From Nocardia carnea (GTDB taxonomy: Bacteria; Actinomycetota; Actinomycetes; Mycobacteriales; Mycobacteriaceae): DNA of 46,094 nt. The position numbers were made by a program, and so were the translations under genes. Within the stretch, counting starts at the first letter, position 1. Every line of letters begins with the position of its first letter. This document shows, piece after piece, positions 25,371 to 35,494 of this stretch. Location of the stretch: NCBI RefSeq assembly GCF_029869215.1, contig NZ_JARWPM010000374.1, positions 1 through 46,094 of the forward strand, given 5' to 3'. The notes beneath the pieces were generated by a model. The model was given only the letters and a program-made list of their open reading frames with translations. It ran no database searches and had not been told where the DNA came from.

Positions 25371-25760
25371 TCAGAACGCCAGGATGGCGTATCCGTTGTC
25401 GACGAGCGCCCGCACGCTGGCCACGCCGGAGGTGCCCGGCAGGGGGTTGTCCTTGATCAGGTCGAGGCCGGCCGCGGTGGCGCCGTCCCGGCCGCCGAAG
25501 AGATCGCTGCAGCCACACGAGATACCGGCGATTGTGTGCCGTACCGCCTGATAGACCTCGTAGGCGGGATGTTCGGGGGATTCCAGCAGTTCCGGCCAGC
25601 GGGTGCCCGCGCCCTGGAATTGCACCCGGACCTCGTCGCCCGCCTGGTCGAAATCGTAGGCGGCGGCAAGGGCGTTGAACATGCGGCCCAGTGCTTCGTC
25701 GCCACCGTTGGGGTCGCTCAGCACGAGGACGGCGGTCTTGGTGGCGGTATTCGGGTTCAT
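25371..25760 (-). CDS. DsrE-like family protein
   Basis: 129 residues. TAVLVLSDPNGGDEALGRMFNAL opens the fold and VYQAVRHTIAGISCGCSDLFG holds a Cys-Gly-Cys that could carry sulfur, as in DsrE/YchN proteins. VRALVDNGYAILAF ends it. The pattern fits a soluble sulfur-relay or redox protein. ATG 25760 has GAAGGAGAG 5 nt upstream. First gene of the set with the flavin-binding and NTF2-like proteins. Two TetR-type palindromes lie between it and the divergent TetR gene. Confidence 0.8.
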   Translation of the reverse strand: MNPNTATKTAVLVLSDPNGGDEALGRMFNALAAAYDFDQAGDEVRVQFQGAGTRWPELLESPEHPAYEVYQAVRHTIAGISCGCSDLFGGRDGATAAGLDLIKDNPLPGTSGVASVRALVDNGYAILAF

Positions 25761-25785
25761 TGATCTCTCCTTCGGAGCCAAGGGT

Positions 25786-25836
25786 GAGAACGAGCGTTCT
25801 CGCGGCCGTTGCTAGTGTAGGAGAACGAAGGTTCTC
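25786..25836. promoter_or_regulatory. Twin palindromic operators for the TetR regulator
   Basis: GAGAACGAGCGTTCTC (25786-25801) has perfect 7-nt arms. GAGAACGAAGGTTCTC (25821-25836) repeats the same GAGAAC/GTTCTC arms. Their centres are 35 nt apart. They lie between the divergent DsrE-like and TetR genes, so one repressor can close both promoters. Confidence 0.75.
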
Positions 25837-25853
25837 AACGCAAGGAGGTCGCT

Positions 25854-26426
25854 GTGCCGGATCCGACCGAAGCAGCGCAGGTGCTCGCCGCGGCCGATCG
25901 CCTGTTCAACGACCGCGGCGTGCAGGCGGTCGGGATGGACAGCATCCGCGACGCCGCGAACGTGCCGTTGAAGCGGCTCTACCGCCTCTTCCCTTCGAAA
26001 TCCGCGCTGGTGTGCGCGGTCTTGGAGCAGCGCGACCGGGATGTGCGCACGGCGATCGCCGACTATGTCGAGGCGCGGGCCGATACACCGCGGGACCGGA
26101 TCCTGGCCGTATTCGATTTCCTGCTCGAATGGTTCGCCGAGCCCGCCTTCCGGGGGTGCCTGTTCATCAACACCGTCGGGGAACTGGGCGGGACCTCGGA
26201 CGACGTGGGCCGGATCGCGCGCCGGCACAAAACGGCGATGCGCGACTATCTGGCCGAACTCGTCGCCGCAGGCTCATTTCCCCCGGGTCTCGCCGACCAG
26301 CTCATGATTCTCGCCAACGGTGCCATGGTCACGGCCGTTGTCCAGGACGAGGGCCCGCGTGCGGCGCAGCAGGCGCGTACCGCGGCGGCGACCTTGCTGT
26401 CCGCCGCCGAGAGCGCCCGCCGCTAG
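25854..26426 (+). CDS. TetR family transcriptional regulator
   Basis: 190 residues. The N-terminal HTH is ADRLFNDRGVQAVGMDSIRDAANVPLKRLYRLFPSK. The rest is the helical ligand domain with CLFINTVGELG, common in the TetR_C_13-like group that senses small lipophilic compounds. GTG 25854 follows AAGGAGG by 5 nt. The twin GAGAAC/GTTCTC palindromes upstream are its probable operators for itself and the divergent three-gene set. Confidence 0.92.
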   Translation: MPDPTEAAQVLAAADRLFNDRGVQAVGMDSIRDAANVPLKRLYRLFPSKSALVCAVLEQRDRDVRTAIADYVEARADTPRDRILAVFDFLLEWFAEPAFRGCLFINTVGELGGTSDDVGRIARRHKTAMRDYLAELVAAGSFPPGLADQLMILANGAMVTAVVQDEGPRAAQQARTAAATLLSAAESARR

Positions 26427-26441
26427 GGCGGAGACGGTAAA

Positions 26442-26468
26442 CCCCGGCGAGCACGGGCCCGTTCGGGG
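26442..26468. terminator. Possible hairpin between tetR and hsaB
   Basis: CCCCG (26442-26446) and CGGGG (26464-26468) enclose the palindrome ACGGGCCCGT (26453-26462). It sits between convergent genes and has no T tract. A weak candidate terminator. Confidence 0.3.
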
Positions 26469-26518
26469 ACTACTTTCGGTCGCGCCGCCCCGGACCTCGC
26501 TCCCGGCGGCGCCGCCTA

Positions 26519-27142
26519 CTAGAGCCAGGTGTCGAGCGTCGTGGTGGTGAGGAAATCGTCCAGATCGGCGCGCCAAGGGGCCGGGGTGGTCTTCTCCGGT
26601 TCGATGGCGGTGTACTGGCCGCGGTAGAACAGCAGCGGGCGGCCGTTGGTGGTGGCGGCGGTTTCGGTCATGGCATGCACCCGGCCGATGACGATGTAGT
26701 GATCGCCGCCGTCCACCACCCGGTCCACCGCGCATTCGATGGTGGCCAGCGAGTTGCCGAGCCGGGGAAGGCCCAGCTCCGAAGTGTGCCAATCGGTTCC
26801 GGCGAACTTGTCCGGCTCGCGGGAGCCGAATTTCGCGCAGACCGGCTGCTGTTCCTCGGCGAGGACATTCACGCAGAAGCGGCCGTTCTCCTCGATGGCG
26901 GCCCAGGAACGCGAGCCCTTGGTCGGGCAGAAGAGGACGAGCGGCGGGTCGAGGGAGAGCGCGGCGAAGGACTGGCAGGCGAAACCGATCGGCGTGTCCT
27001 CACCGGTGAACGTGGTGATCACCGTGATTCCCGTGCAGAACTGGCCGAGGATATTGCGGAACTGCCGGGGGTCGATGGTGGGCTGGTCGGCCGCCGTTTC
27101 GGGGGCGCCGTCCGCCGGGTCCGCTGGTGCCGTCACGTTCAT
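26519..27142 (-). CDS. hsaB: Flavin reductase component of 3-HSA monooxygenase
   Basis: 207 residues, a split-barrel flavin reductase. RQFRNILGQFCTGITVITTF, PIGFACQSFAALSLDPPLVLF, AAIEENGRFCVNVLAEEQQ and DHYIVIGRVHAM are the family signatures. It supplies reduced flavin to HsaA for the hydroxylation of 3-HSA at C4. ATG 27142 follows GAGGCGAGGACGGT. It is the last gene of hsaA-hsaD-hsaC-hsaB, the order seen in M. tuberculosis. The nat gene that follows there is missing here. The first 27 residues are Ala/Pro-rich and unconserved. Confidence 0.93.
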   Translation of the reverse strand: MNVTAPADPADGAPETAADQPTIDPRQFRNILGQFCTGITVITTFTGEDTPIGFACQSFAALSLDPPLVLFCPTKGSRSWAAIEENGRFCVNVLAEEQQPVCAKFGSREPDKFAGTDWHTSELGLPRLGNSLATIECAVDRVVDGGDHYIVIGRVHAMTETAATTNGRPLLFYRGQYTAIEPEKTTPAPWRADLDDFLTTTTLDTWL

Positions 27143-27235
27143 ACCGTCCTCGCCTCGTACCTGGAGCTGCCGGCGTACGGACCGCCGGATATCAGCCGTG
27201 CCCGGTGCGAGTATCGCACCGGGCACGGCCGCGGA

Positions 27236-30179
<2,944 letters not shown>

Positions 30180-30252
30180 CTCCGGCCCTGCTCCTGCCTG
30201 GTCGTTTGCTAACCGGTAGTCATCTGCTCGGCGCAGAATTTACTTCTGAGAC

Positions 30253-30266
30253 TAGAACAGGTTCTT
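30253..30266. promoter_or_regulatory. KstR-type operator of the hsaADCB operon
   Basis: TAGAACAGGTTCTT matches the KstR consensus TnnAACnnGTTnnA except for the last base, with perfect AGAAC/GTTCT arms. It lies 74 nt before the hsaA ATG. Confidence 0.65.
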
Positions 30267-30355
30267 GTTCATGTCGAGAACCGGTGTTCGTGTGCCGGGA
30301 ATATGCGACATGTGCTGGATGTGGCGTGAATCGCTGGCGTTCGGGGCGCCAGTTT

Positions 30356-30369
30356 TGTAACGTGTTCTA
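30356..30369. promoter_or_regulatory. KstR-type operator of kshA
   Basis: TGTAACGTGTTCTA fits the KstR consensus at all fixed positions. It lies 24 nt before the kshA ATG, leaving AGGAGGAGG as the ribosome site between them. Confidence 0.78.
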
Positions 30370-30392
30370 GTACAGCAGGAGGAGGAATCGCG

Positions 30393-31613
30393 ATGGCAGT
30401 AACCCCGGCGAGCGGTGGGGCGAAGGCGAAGGTACGGGAACTCGACGTCGGTTCGACTCCCACCCGGTACGCGCGCGGATGGCATTGCCTGGGACTGGCC
30501 CAGAACTTCCGCGACGGCAAACCGCATTCGGTACAGGCATTCGGAACCAAACTCGTGATCTGGGCCGACAGCAACGACGAACTGCACGTACTCGACGCGT
30601 ACTGCCGCCATATGGGCGGCGACCTCAGCATGGGCGAGATCAAGGGCGACGACATCGCCTGCCCGTTCCACGACTGGCGCTGGGGTGCGAACGGTAAGTG
30701 CACGTCCATCCCGTACGCCCGGCGGGTGCCGCCGCTGGCCCGGACCCGGCGCTGGACCACCCTGGAACGCAACGGTCAGCTCTTCGTCTGGCACGACCAC
30801 GAAGGCAACGAACCGCCGCCCGAGGTGACCATCCCGTACATCAAGGGCCCCTATACCGATGCCGACGGCAATCCGAAAGAGGAACTCGACAGCGGCTGGA
30901 CCGAATGGACCTGGAACTCGTTGCTGATCGAGGGCGCGAACTGCCGCGAGATCATCGACAACGTGGTGGATATGGCCCACTTCTTCTATATCCACTACGC
31001 GTTCCCCACCTACTTCAAGAACGTGTTCGAGGGGCATGTCGCCACTCAGTTCCTGGAGACCAAGGGCCGTCCCGATATCGGGATGGGCGCCAAGTATGCC
31101 GGTGATCAGCTGCTCAAGTCGGAGGCTTCCTACTTCGGGCCCTCCTACATGATCAACCCCCTGATCAACAGCTACGGCGGCTACGAGATCACAGTCAACC
31201 TGATCAACTGCCACTACCCGGTGACGCAGGATTCGTTCATGCTGCAGTGGGGCCTGACCGTCGAGAAGCCGAAGGGCCTCGACGACGAGACCTCGCAGAA
31301 TCTGGCCAAGACCATGGCCGATTTCTTCGGTGACGGCTTCCTGCAGGACGTCGAGATCTGGAAGCACAAGTCCAAGGTCGAGAACCCGCTGCTCTGTGAG
31401 GAAGACGGGCCGGTCTACCAGCTGCGCCGCTGGTACGAGCAGTTCTATGTCGATGTCGCGGACGTCACGGAGAAGATGACCCAGCGTTTCGAGTTCGAGG
31501 TCGATACGACCAAGGCGAACGAGGCCTGGGAAGCCGAGGTCGAAGAGAACCTCCGGCGCAAGCGCGAGGAAGAGGCGGCGGCGTCCGCCGACCAAGCGGA
31601 GGCAGGAGTCTGA
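30393..31613 (+). CDS. kshA: 3-ketosteroid 9-alpha-hydroxylase, oxygenase component
   Basis: 406 residues, a Rieske oxygenase. The 2Fe-2S ligands are C71, H73, C90 and H93 (CRHMGGDL, CPFHDWRW). The mononuclear iron site follows in NVVDMAHFFYIHY (N190, D193, H196, H201), with a later Asp in FLQDVEIW. With the reductase KshB, not present here, it adds the 9-alpha hydroxyl that opens ring B after KstD acts. The ribosome site AGGAGGAGG is 7 nt before ATG 30393. The last 35 residues are a charged Lys/Glu-rich tail. A perfect KstR box lies just upstream. The small Cys protein follows after 1 nt. Confidence 0.96.
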   Translation: MAVTPASGGAKAKVRELDVGSTPTRYARGWHCLGLAQNFRDGKPHSVQAFGTKLVIWADSNDELHVLDAYCRHMGGDLSMGEIKGDDIACPFHDWRWGANGKCTSIPYARRVPPLARTRRWTTLERNGQLFVWHDHEGNEPPPEVTIPYIKGPYTDADGNPKEELDSGWTEWTWNSLLIEGANCREIIDNVVDMAHFFYIHYAFPTYFKNVFEGHVATQFLETKGRPDIGMGAKYAGDQLLKSEASYFGPSYMINPLINSYGGYEITVNLINCHYPVTQDSFMLQWGLTVEKPKGLDDETSQNLAKTMADFFGDGFLQDVEIWKHKSKVENPLLCEEDGPVYQLRRWYEQFYVDVADVTEKMTQRFEFEVDTTKANEAWEAEVEENLRRKREEEAAASADQAEAGV

Positions 31614-31614
31614 C

Positions 31615-31944
31615 ATGCCCAGCTGGGCGAAAGCACCCGACTTTGCCGACCAGCCTGCCCGGCGGGACGCGGTGCGGGCCCAGACGGTCGTGGACCGGGA
31701 ACGGTACCTGGAGCAAGGCCTGACGCCGCTGCGGTGTCAGGCCTGCCACACCGAGGTACTGGTCCGCAAGAGCAGCTCCCGGCAGACGTCGGTGCAGTGG
31801 ACCGGCGACCCGGCCGCCCAGTGCCCGGTCTTCGCCGAACTCAGCGCCAAGGGGCACGGGCCGGGGCGGCCGGATACGTGCGACCGGTTGCAGAAGACCA
31901 TCAAATGGGCAGTCGACGAGGGTGTGCTCGACGTGCCGGAGTAG
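31615..31944 (+). CDS. Small Cys-containing protein downstream of kshA
   Basis: 109 residues, function unknown. It has four Cys: LRCQACHTEVLV (CxxC), AQCPVF and DTCDRL. A CxxCH near the centre resembles a zinc or haem site, but no second c-type signature or signal peptide is seen. The end, TIKWAVDEGVLDVPE, is soluble. It starts 1 nt after the kshA stop, so it is translated from the kshA message. M. tuberculosis also has a small unknown gene after kshA (Rv3527); whether they are orthologous needs alignment. A role in assembling or supplying electrons to KshA is inference. Confidence 0.75.
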   Translation: MPSWAKAPDFADQPARRDAVRAQTVVDRERYLEQGLTPLRCQACHTEVLVRKSSSRQTSVQWTGDPAAQCPVFAELSAKGHGPGRPDTCDRLQKTIKWAVDEGVLDVPE

Positions 31945-31969
31945 TGCGGCGCCGAGTTTCGGCCCGAAC

Positions 31970-31990
31970 TGGAACAAGTTCCAATAATAT
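31970..31990 (+). promoter_or_regulatory. KstR-type operator overlapping the promoter of the secreted propeller gene
   Basis: TGGAACAAGTTCCA (31970-31983) fits the KstR consensus at every fixed position, with perfect 6-nt arms. TAATAT (31985-31990) is a good -10 box immediately after it, 7 nt before ATG 31997. The operator would block polymerase directly. The spacing predicts a leaderless message. Confidence 0.72.
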
Positions 31991-31996
31991 GCCGCC

Positions 31997-33415
31997 ATGC
32001 GAATCGCCCGTTCCGCCTACCGGCTCCTGCCGGTGCTCGCCGCCGCGCTCGCGCTGACCTCGATCCCGGCGAGTGGCCAACCCGGCTGGGGGCCATTGGG
32101 TCCGGCGAATCCACACCTCGGGCCGCTCGGCACCGCGACCATGCACGGCGACGCCGGATCCTCCGATGTCACCCCGCTCGCCGGGCCGGGTACCGGTTGG
32201 GTGATCCCGTCCGGTGATCCGCTGGCGGCCGCCTGCCCCACGATTCTGCAGGGGTCCGACGGGATGGTCGTCGCGCTGTGCACGGCCATCGTCGATCGTG
32301 CGCCCACTGTCTATCTCTTCGATCCCGCGCAGGGGCCCATCGGGCCGCCGGCCGCGAGGCTGAGCCTGACCGCGGGCAGCCTGCTCGGCGGCGTCTACGC
32401 CTACCTGGACAACGAGAACCGTCTGGTCGTCGTGGACGGTGAGCGGCGACTGTTGCGGATCGCGCACAGCCGCGGTGCCGACGGTAAGTGGGGTCTGGCG
32501 ATCGCCGAGAACACCGATCTGACCGGCGTGATCCCCGAGGGCGACGCGGTCACCGGGCTGGTTCCCGACTGGTCGGGCAATGTCTGGTTCGCCACGGGTG
32601 GGGGACTGGTCGGCAAGGCCGGGCGGGACGGGGTGACCACCCACCAACTCCCGGCGGGGGAACGCGTGGCGAACAGTATTTCGTCGTCGCCGGACGGAGT
32701 GGCGGTCGCGACGACCCACGCGCTGTACGAGTTCGCCGCCCGCGGATCCGGTGCGCCGAAGGTGAAGTGGCGCGCCGCCTACGACCGCGGCCCGGCACGG
32801 AAACCGGGGCAGCTCAGCTGGGGCACCGGCTCGACGCCCACGTATTTCGGGCCCGGCGACGGCACCGAGTACCTCACCATCGTCGACAACGCCGCCGGCC
32901 AGGTGCATCTGCTGGTGTACCGAGCCGGTACCGGCGAACTCGTCTGCAACCAGCCGGTACTCACCGAAGGTGGCGCCGGCAGCGAGAATTCGCCGATCGG
33001 TATCGGCCGCTCGGTGTTCGTGGCGAGCACCTACGGCTACCCCTACCCGACGGTGCCCGACGACGCCGGCCCCGCGGAGCCCGCGATCGCGCCGTTCTCC
33101 GGCGGGATGACCCGCGTCGATATCGACGACCAGGGCTGCCGCACAGTGTGGGAGAACAGTGTCCGTAGTGCGGCCGTGCCCAAACTGTCTACCGCCGACG
33201 GCAATATCTACACCGTCCTCCGGCTCGGCCTCGGCCTCACCACCCCGCTCGACGGCTACGCCTACGGCGTCATCGATCCCGCCACCGGCGACGTCACCGC
33301 GAAACATCCGATGTCGGCCACCATCGTCGCCGATACCTTGCAAATGGCCGGACTGACGACCACGAACGGCGAACTCTGGCAGGGGACCATCACCGGCATC
33401 ATGCGCATCCGCTGA
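31997..33415 (+). CDS. Secreted beta-propeller-like protein of unknown function
   Basis: 472 residues. The first 27 form a signal peptide (MRIARSAYRLLPVLAAALAL, then TSIPASG). Repeated strand-turn blades follow, for example VYLFDPAQG, YAYLDNENRLVVVDGERRLLRIA, VPDWSGNVWFATGGGLV and ISSSPDGVAVATTHALYEF, as in NHL/PQQ-like propellers. Paired Cys (AACPTILQ with VALCTAI, and LVCNQP with QGCRTV) suit an exported protein. No catalytic motif is recognised. A perfect KstR box and -10 sit just before ATG 31997, so it is probably induced with kshA during steroid growth. It may bind or process sterols outside the membrane; that is inference. Confidence 0.85.
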   Translation: MRIARSAYRLLPVLAAALALTSIPASGQPGWGPLGPANPHLGPLGTATMHGDAGSSDVTPLAGPGTGWVIPSGDPLAAACPTILQGSDGMVVALCTAIVDRAPTVYLFDPAQGPIGPPAARLSLTAGSLLGGVYAYLDNENRLVVVDGERRLLRIAHSRGADGKWGLAIAENTDLTGVIPEGDAVTGLVPDWSGNVWFATGGGLVGKAGRDGVTTHQLPAGERVANSISSSPDGVAVATTHALYEFAARGSGAPKVKWRAAYDRGPARKPGQLSWGTGSTPTYFGPGDGTEYLTIVDNAAGQVHLLVYRAGTGELVCNQPVLTEGGAGSENSPIGIGRSVFVASTYGYPYPTVPDDAGPAEPAIAPFSGGMTRVDIDDQGCRTVWENSVRSAAVPKLSTADGNIYTVLRLGLGLTTPLDGYAYGVIDPATGDVTAKHPMSATIVADTLQMAGLTTTNGELWQGTITGIMRIR

Positions 33416-33461
33416 ACCCCACCGGCCGGTTCTGATATCCGGTCGGTGTGATACCGGGCGC

Positions 33462-33509
33462 GGGGGGGGGCGCCCGCGCCCCCGGGGGCGGCGCGCGGCG
33501 CCCCCCCCC
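33462..33509. repeat. Extreme G/C inverted repeat between convergent genes
   Basis: Nine G then CGCC (33462-33474) is the exact reverse complement of GGCG then nine C (33497-33509), a 13-bp stem. The loop is itself rich in CCCCCGGGGG. It may be a bidirectional terminator, but the homopolymers also resemble the poor-quality ends of the window, so base calls here are doubtful. Confidence 0.5.
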
Positions 33510-33526
33510 CCCGAAGCCCTCGGGTG

Positions 33527-34570
33527 TCAGCGGGTGCCGCGTTCGCGGTACATGCGGCGTTGCTGTTTGGCGATACCGCGCCAGACCTGGTCGCGTTCGG
33601 CCTGCAGCCGTTTATCGGTGCGGGCTTGCAGCCAAGCGTTCTCCCGGGCCAGTTTGCGGTAGCTGTGCAAGCGGCGCGGGGTGAGGGCGCCGGAGTCGAC
33701 CGCCTCCCGGACCGCGCAACCCGGCTCGCTGTCGTGCGCGCAGTCGTCGAATCGGCAATTTCGGGCGAGATCCTCGATATCGCTGAAGGTGCGCCCGATG
33801 CCTTCGGTGGCGTCCCACACACCTATACCGCGGAGACCGGGAGTGTCGATAAGCGTTCCGCCGCCGGGGAGCGGACGCAGTTCCCGGTGCACGGTGGTGT
33901 GCCGGCCCTTTTTGTCGGCGGCACGCACCTGGTTCGTGGCGAACACCGCCGCGCCCAGTAGCGCGTTGGCCAGCGTGGATTTCCCGGCGCCGGACGGTCC
34001 GAGCAAGGCGACGGTGCCGTCGAGCACGGCGGTGAGCACATCGAGACCGTCACCGGTTTCCGCGCTGACGGCCAGCACTGTCGCACCCGGGGCCACCGCG
34101 CGGACCTCACCGAGCGGCAGGTCGTCCGCCGCGTCGGCCTTGGTGAGCACGACAACCGGCTGGGCGCCGCCTTCCCAGACCAGGGTCAGCATCCGTTCGA
34201 TCCGCCCCAGATCCACATCGCCGTCGGCGGCCGTGCAGATCAGCACGGTATCGACGTTGGCGGCGAGGACCTGGCTTTCGGACCGGCCGGACGCCGACGA
34301 GCGGGCGATCACCGAACGTCGCGGCAATAGCGCACGGACATGGGAGCGGGCGTCGAGGGCCACCCAGTCGCCGGTGCACAGGCCGCTGATCTCGGAGTCC
34401 GAGCGCGGACAGATGGCGCGGGCCGGGCCCGCCGGAGTCACGACATCGCATTCGCCGCGATCCATCCGCACGATCCGGGCGGGGACGAACCCGGGTTCGA
34501 TATGCGGTAGATAATCCTCGGCCAGTGCTTCGTTCCAGCCGTAGGGGATGAGCAGGTCGTAGTCGACCAT
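33527..34570 (-). CDS. rsgA: Ribosome small-subunit-dependent GTPase
   Basis: 347 residues, a circularly permuted GTPase. The N-terminal OB-like domain is followed by G4 (VVLTKADAADD), then G1 (LLGPSGAGKSTLAN) and G3 (LIDTPGLRGIG). The C-terminal zinc finger is CRFDDCAHDSEPGC. It helps the late assembly of the 30S subunit. The C-terminal extension is a charged helix (LARENAWLQARTDKRLQ), normal in actinobacterial members. ATG 34570 follows GAAGGAATTTCC. It is a housekeeping gene between the two steroid blocks. Confidence 0.93.
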   Translation of the reverse strand: MVDYDLLIPYGWNEALAEDYLPHIEPGFVPARIVRMDRGECDVVTPAGPARAICPRSDSEISGLCTGDWVALDARSHVRALLPRRSVIARSSASGRSESQVLAANVDTVLICTAADGDVDLGRIERMLTLVWEGGAQPVVVLTKADAADDLPLGEVRAVAPGATVLAVSAETGDGLDVLTAVLDGTVALLGPSGAGKSTLANALLGAAVFATNQVRAADKKGRHTTVHRELRPLPGGGTLIDTPGLRGIGVWDATEGIGRTFSDIEDLARNCRFDDCAHDSEPGCAVREAVDSGALTPRRLHSYRKLARENAWLQARTDKRLQAERDQVWRGIAKQQRRMYRERGTR

Positions 34571-34816
34571 TGTGAGGAAATTCCTTCGTCGGGTCGCCGA
34601 ACCCGACCGGGTTCAGCGAGGGAGGTTCGGGGTGGAGAACGCTGCGGCGCCGACCGGCGCGGCCGGCCGCGGCCCGACAATCCGATCGACCGTCACGCTC
34701 TCCACCTCCCTCACGACTCGCTGTTGCGCCCGACTCTGCCACCCGCGCCGTCGACCGCGCAACCGAATGTTCCCGCTAGGTTTCACGCGGCACCGAAACC
34801 CGGGCTCGCCAGGTGG

Positions 34817-34830
34817 GCTAACATGTTAGC
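34817..34830. promoter_or_regulatory. Perfect palindrome operator of the second toxin-antitoxin pair
   Basis: GCTAACATGTTAGC is a perfect 14-nt palindrome ending 1 nt before the ribosome site AAGGAGG. Phd/YefM-type antitoxins bind such sites to repress their own operon. The ATG inside it (34823) is in frame with the antitoxin. Confidence 0.65.
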
Positions 34831-34846
34831 TAAGGAGGTGGAGATC

Positions 34847-35098
34847 GTGGGCAGCGCGGCGGAACAGTTCAATATTCACGAGGCGAAAACGAATCTGTCC
34901 CGCATCGTCGAGCGGGTCGAACGCGGTGAAGAGATCGTCATCAGCCGGGCAGGGCACCCGGTGGCCAAGGTGGTTCCCCTGGTGCGGCGGGTGAACCGCA
35001 CTGCCGGTGGCTCGTTGCGCGGTGTCGACCTCGGGGCCGACTGGGATTCCGACGAGACGAACGCGGCGATTGCGGATGATTTCGGTATACCTCGATGA
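34847..35098 (+). CDS. Phd/YefM-type antitoxin
   Basis: 83 residues. FNIHEAKTNLSRIVERVERG, then EEIVISRAGHPVAKVVPL is the Phd/YefM DNA-binding fold. The tail (GADWDSDETNAAIADDFGIP) is acidic and would wrap the toxin. GTG 34847 lies 8 nt after AAGGAGG and is preferred to the in-frame ATG 34823, which is inside the operator and upstream of the ribosome site. Its stop overlaps the toxin ATG by ATGA. Confidence 0.88.
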   Translation: MGSAAEQFNIHEAKTNLSRIVERVERGEEIVISRAGHPVAKVVPLVRRVNRTAGGSLRGVDLGADWDSDETNAAIADDFGIPR

Positions 35099-35469
35099 GC
35101 TTGCTGCTCGACACCCACGTGGTTCTGTGGTGGCTCACCGATGACGCGAACCTATCGGATGAACTGAAGGATCAGCTCGCCCACGATCCGGATGTATTCG
35201 TCAGTGTGGTCTCGATATGGGAGGTCTCGATCAAGCAGGCCGCCGGAAAACTCGGCGGCCCGCTCGATTTGCCGGAGCGTATTCGTGACAGTGGTCTGGT
35301 GACGCTCGAAGTCGGCTCGGACCATGCCGTCGCAGCCGGCCGCCTTCCGCTGATCCACCGCGATCCGTTCGACCGGATGCTGGTGGCTCAGGCGAACGCG
35401 GAAGGGTTGACGCTGGCCACCCGTGATCCGTGGTGCCACAAGTACGAGGTGCCGATCCTCGCTGTATGA
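35095..35469 (+). CDS. PIN-domain toxin (VapC-type)
   Basis: 124 residues, a PIN ribonuclease. The acids are D6 (LLLDTHVVLWW), E43 (SVVSIWEVSIK), and D90/D93 (HRDPFDRMLVAQA), with LATRDPW near the end. DTHVVLWWL with DPFDRML is the subgroup that pairs with Phd-type antitoxins. It overlaps the antitoxin by 4 nt and is convergent with ipdE2. Confidence 0.9.
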   Translation: MSLLLDTHVVLWWLTDDANLSDELKDQLAHDPDVFVSVVSIWEVSIKQAAGKLGGPLDLPERIRDSGLVTLEVGSDHAVAAGRLPLIHRDPFDRMLVAQANAEGLTLATRDPWCHKYEVPILAV

Positions 35470-35494
35470 CGGCCGTACCGTCCCGGTAGCCAGG

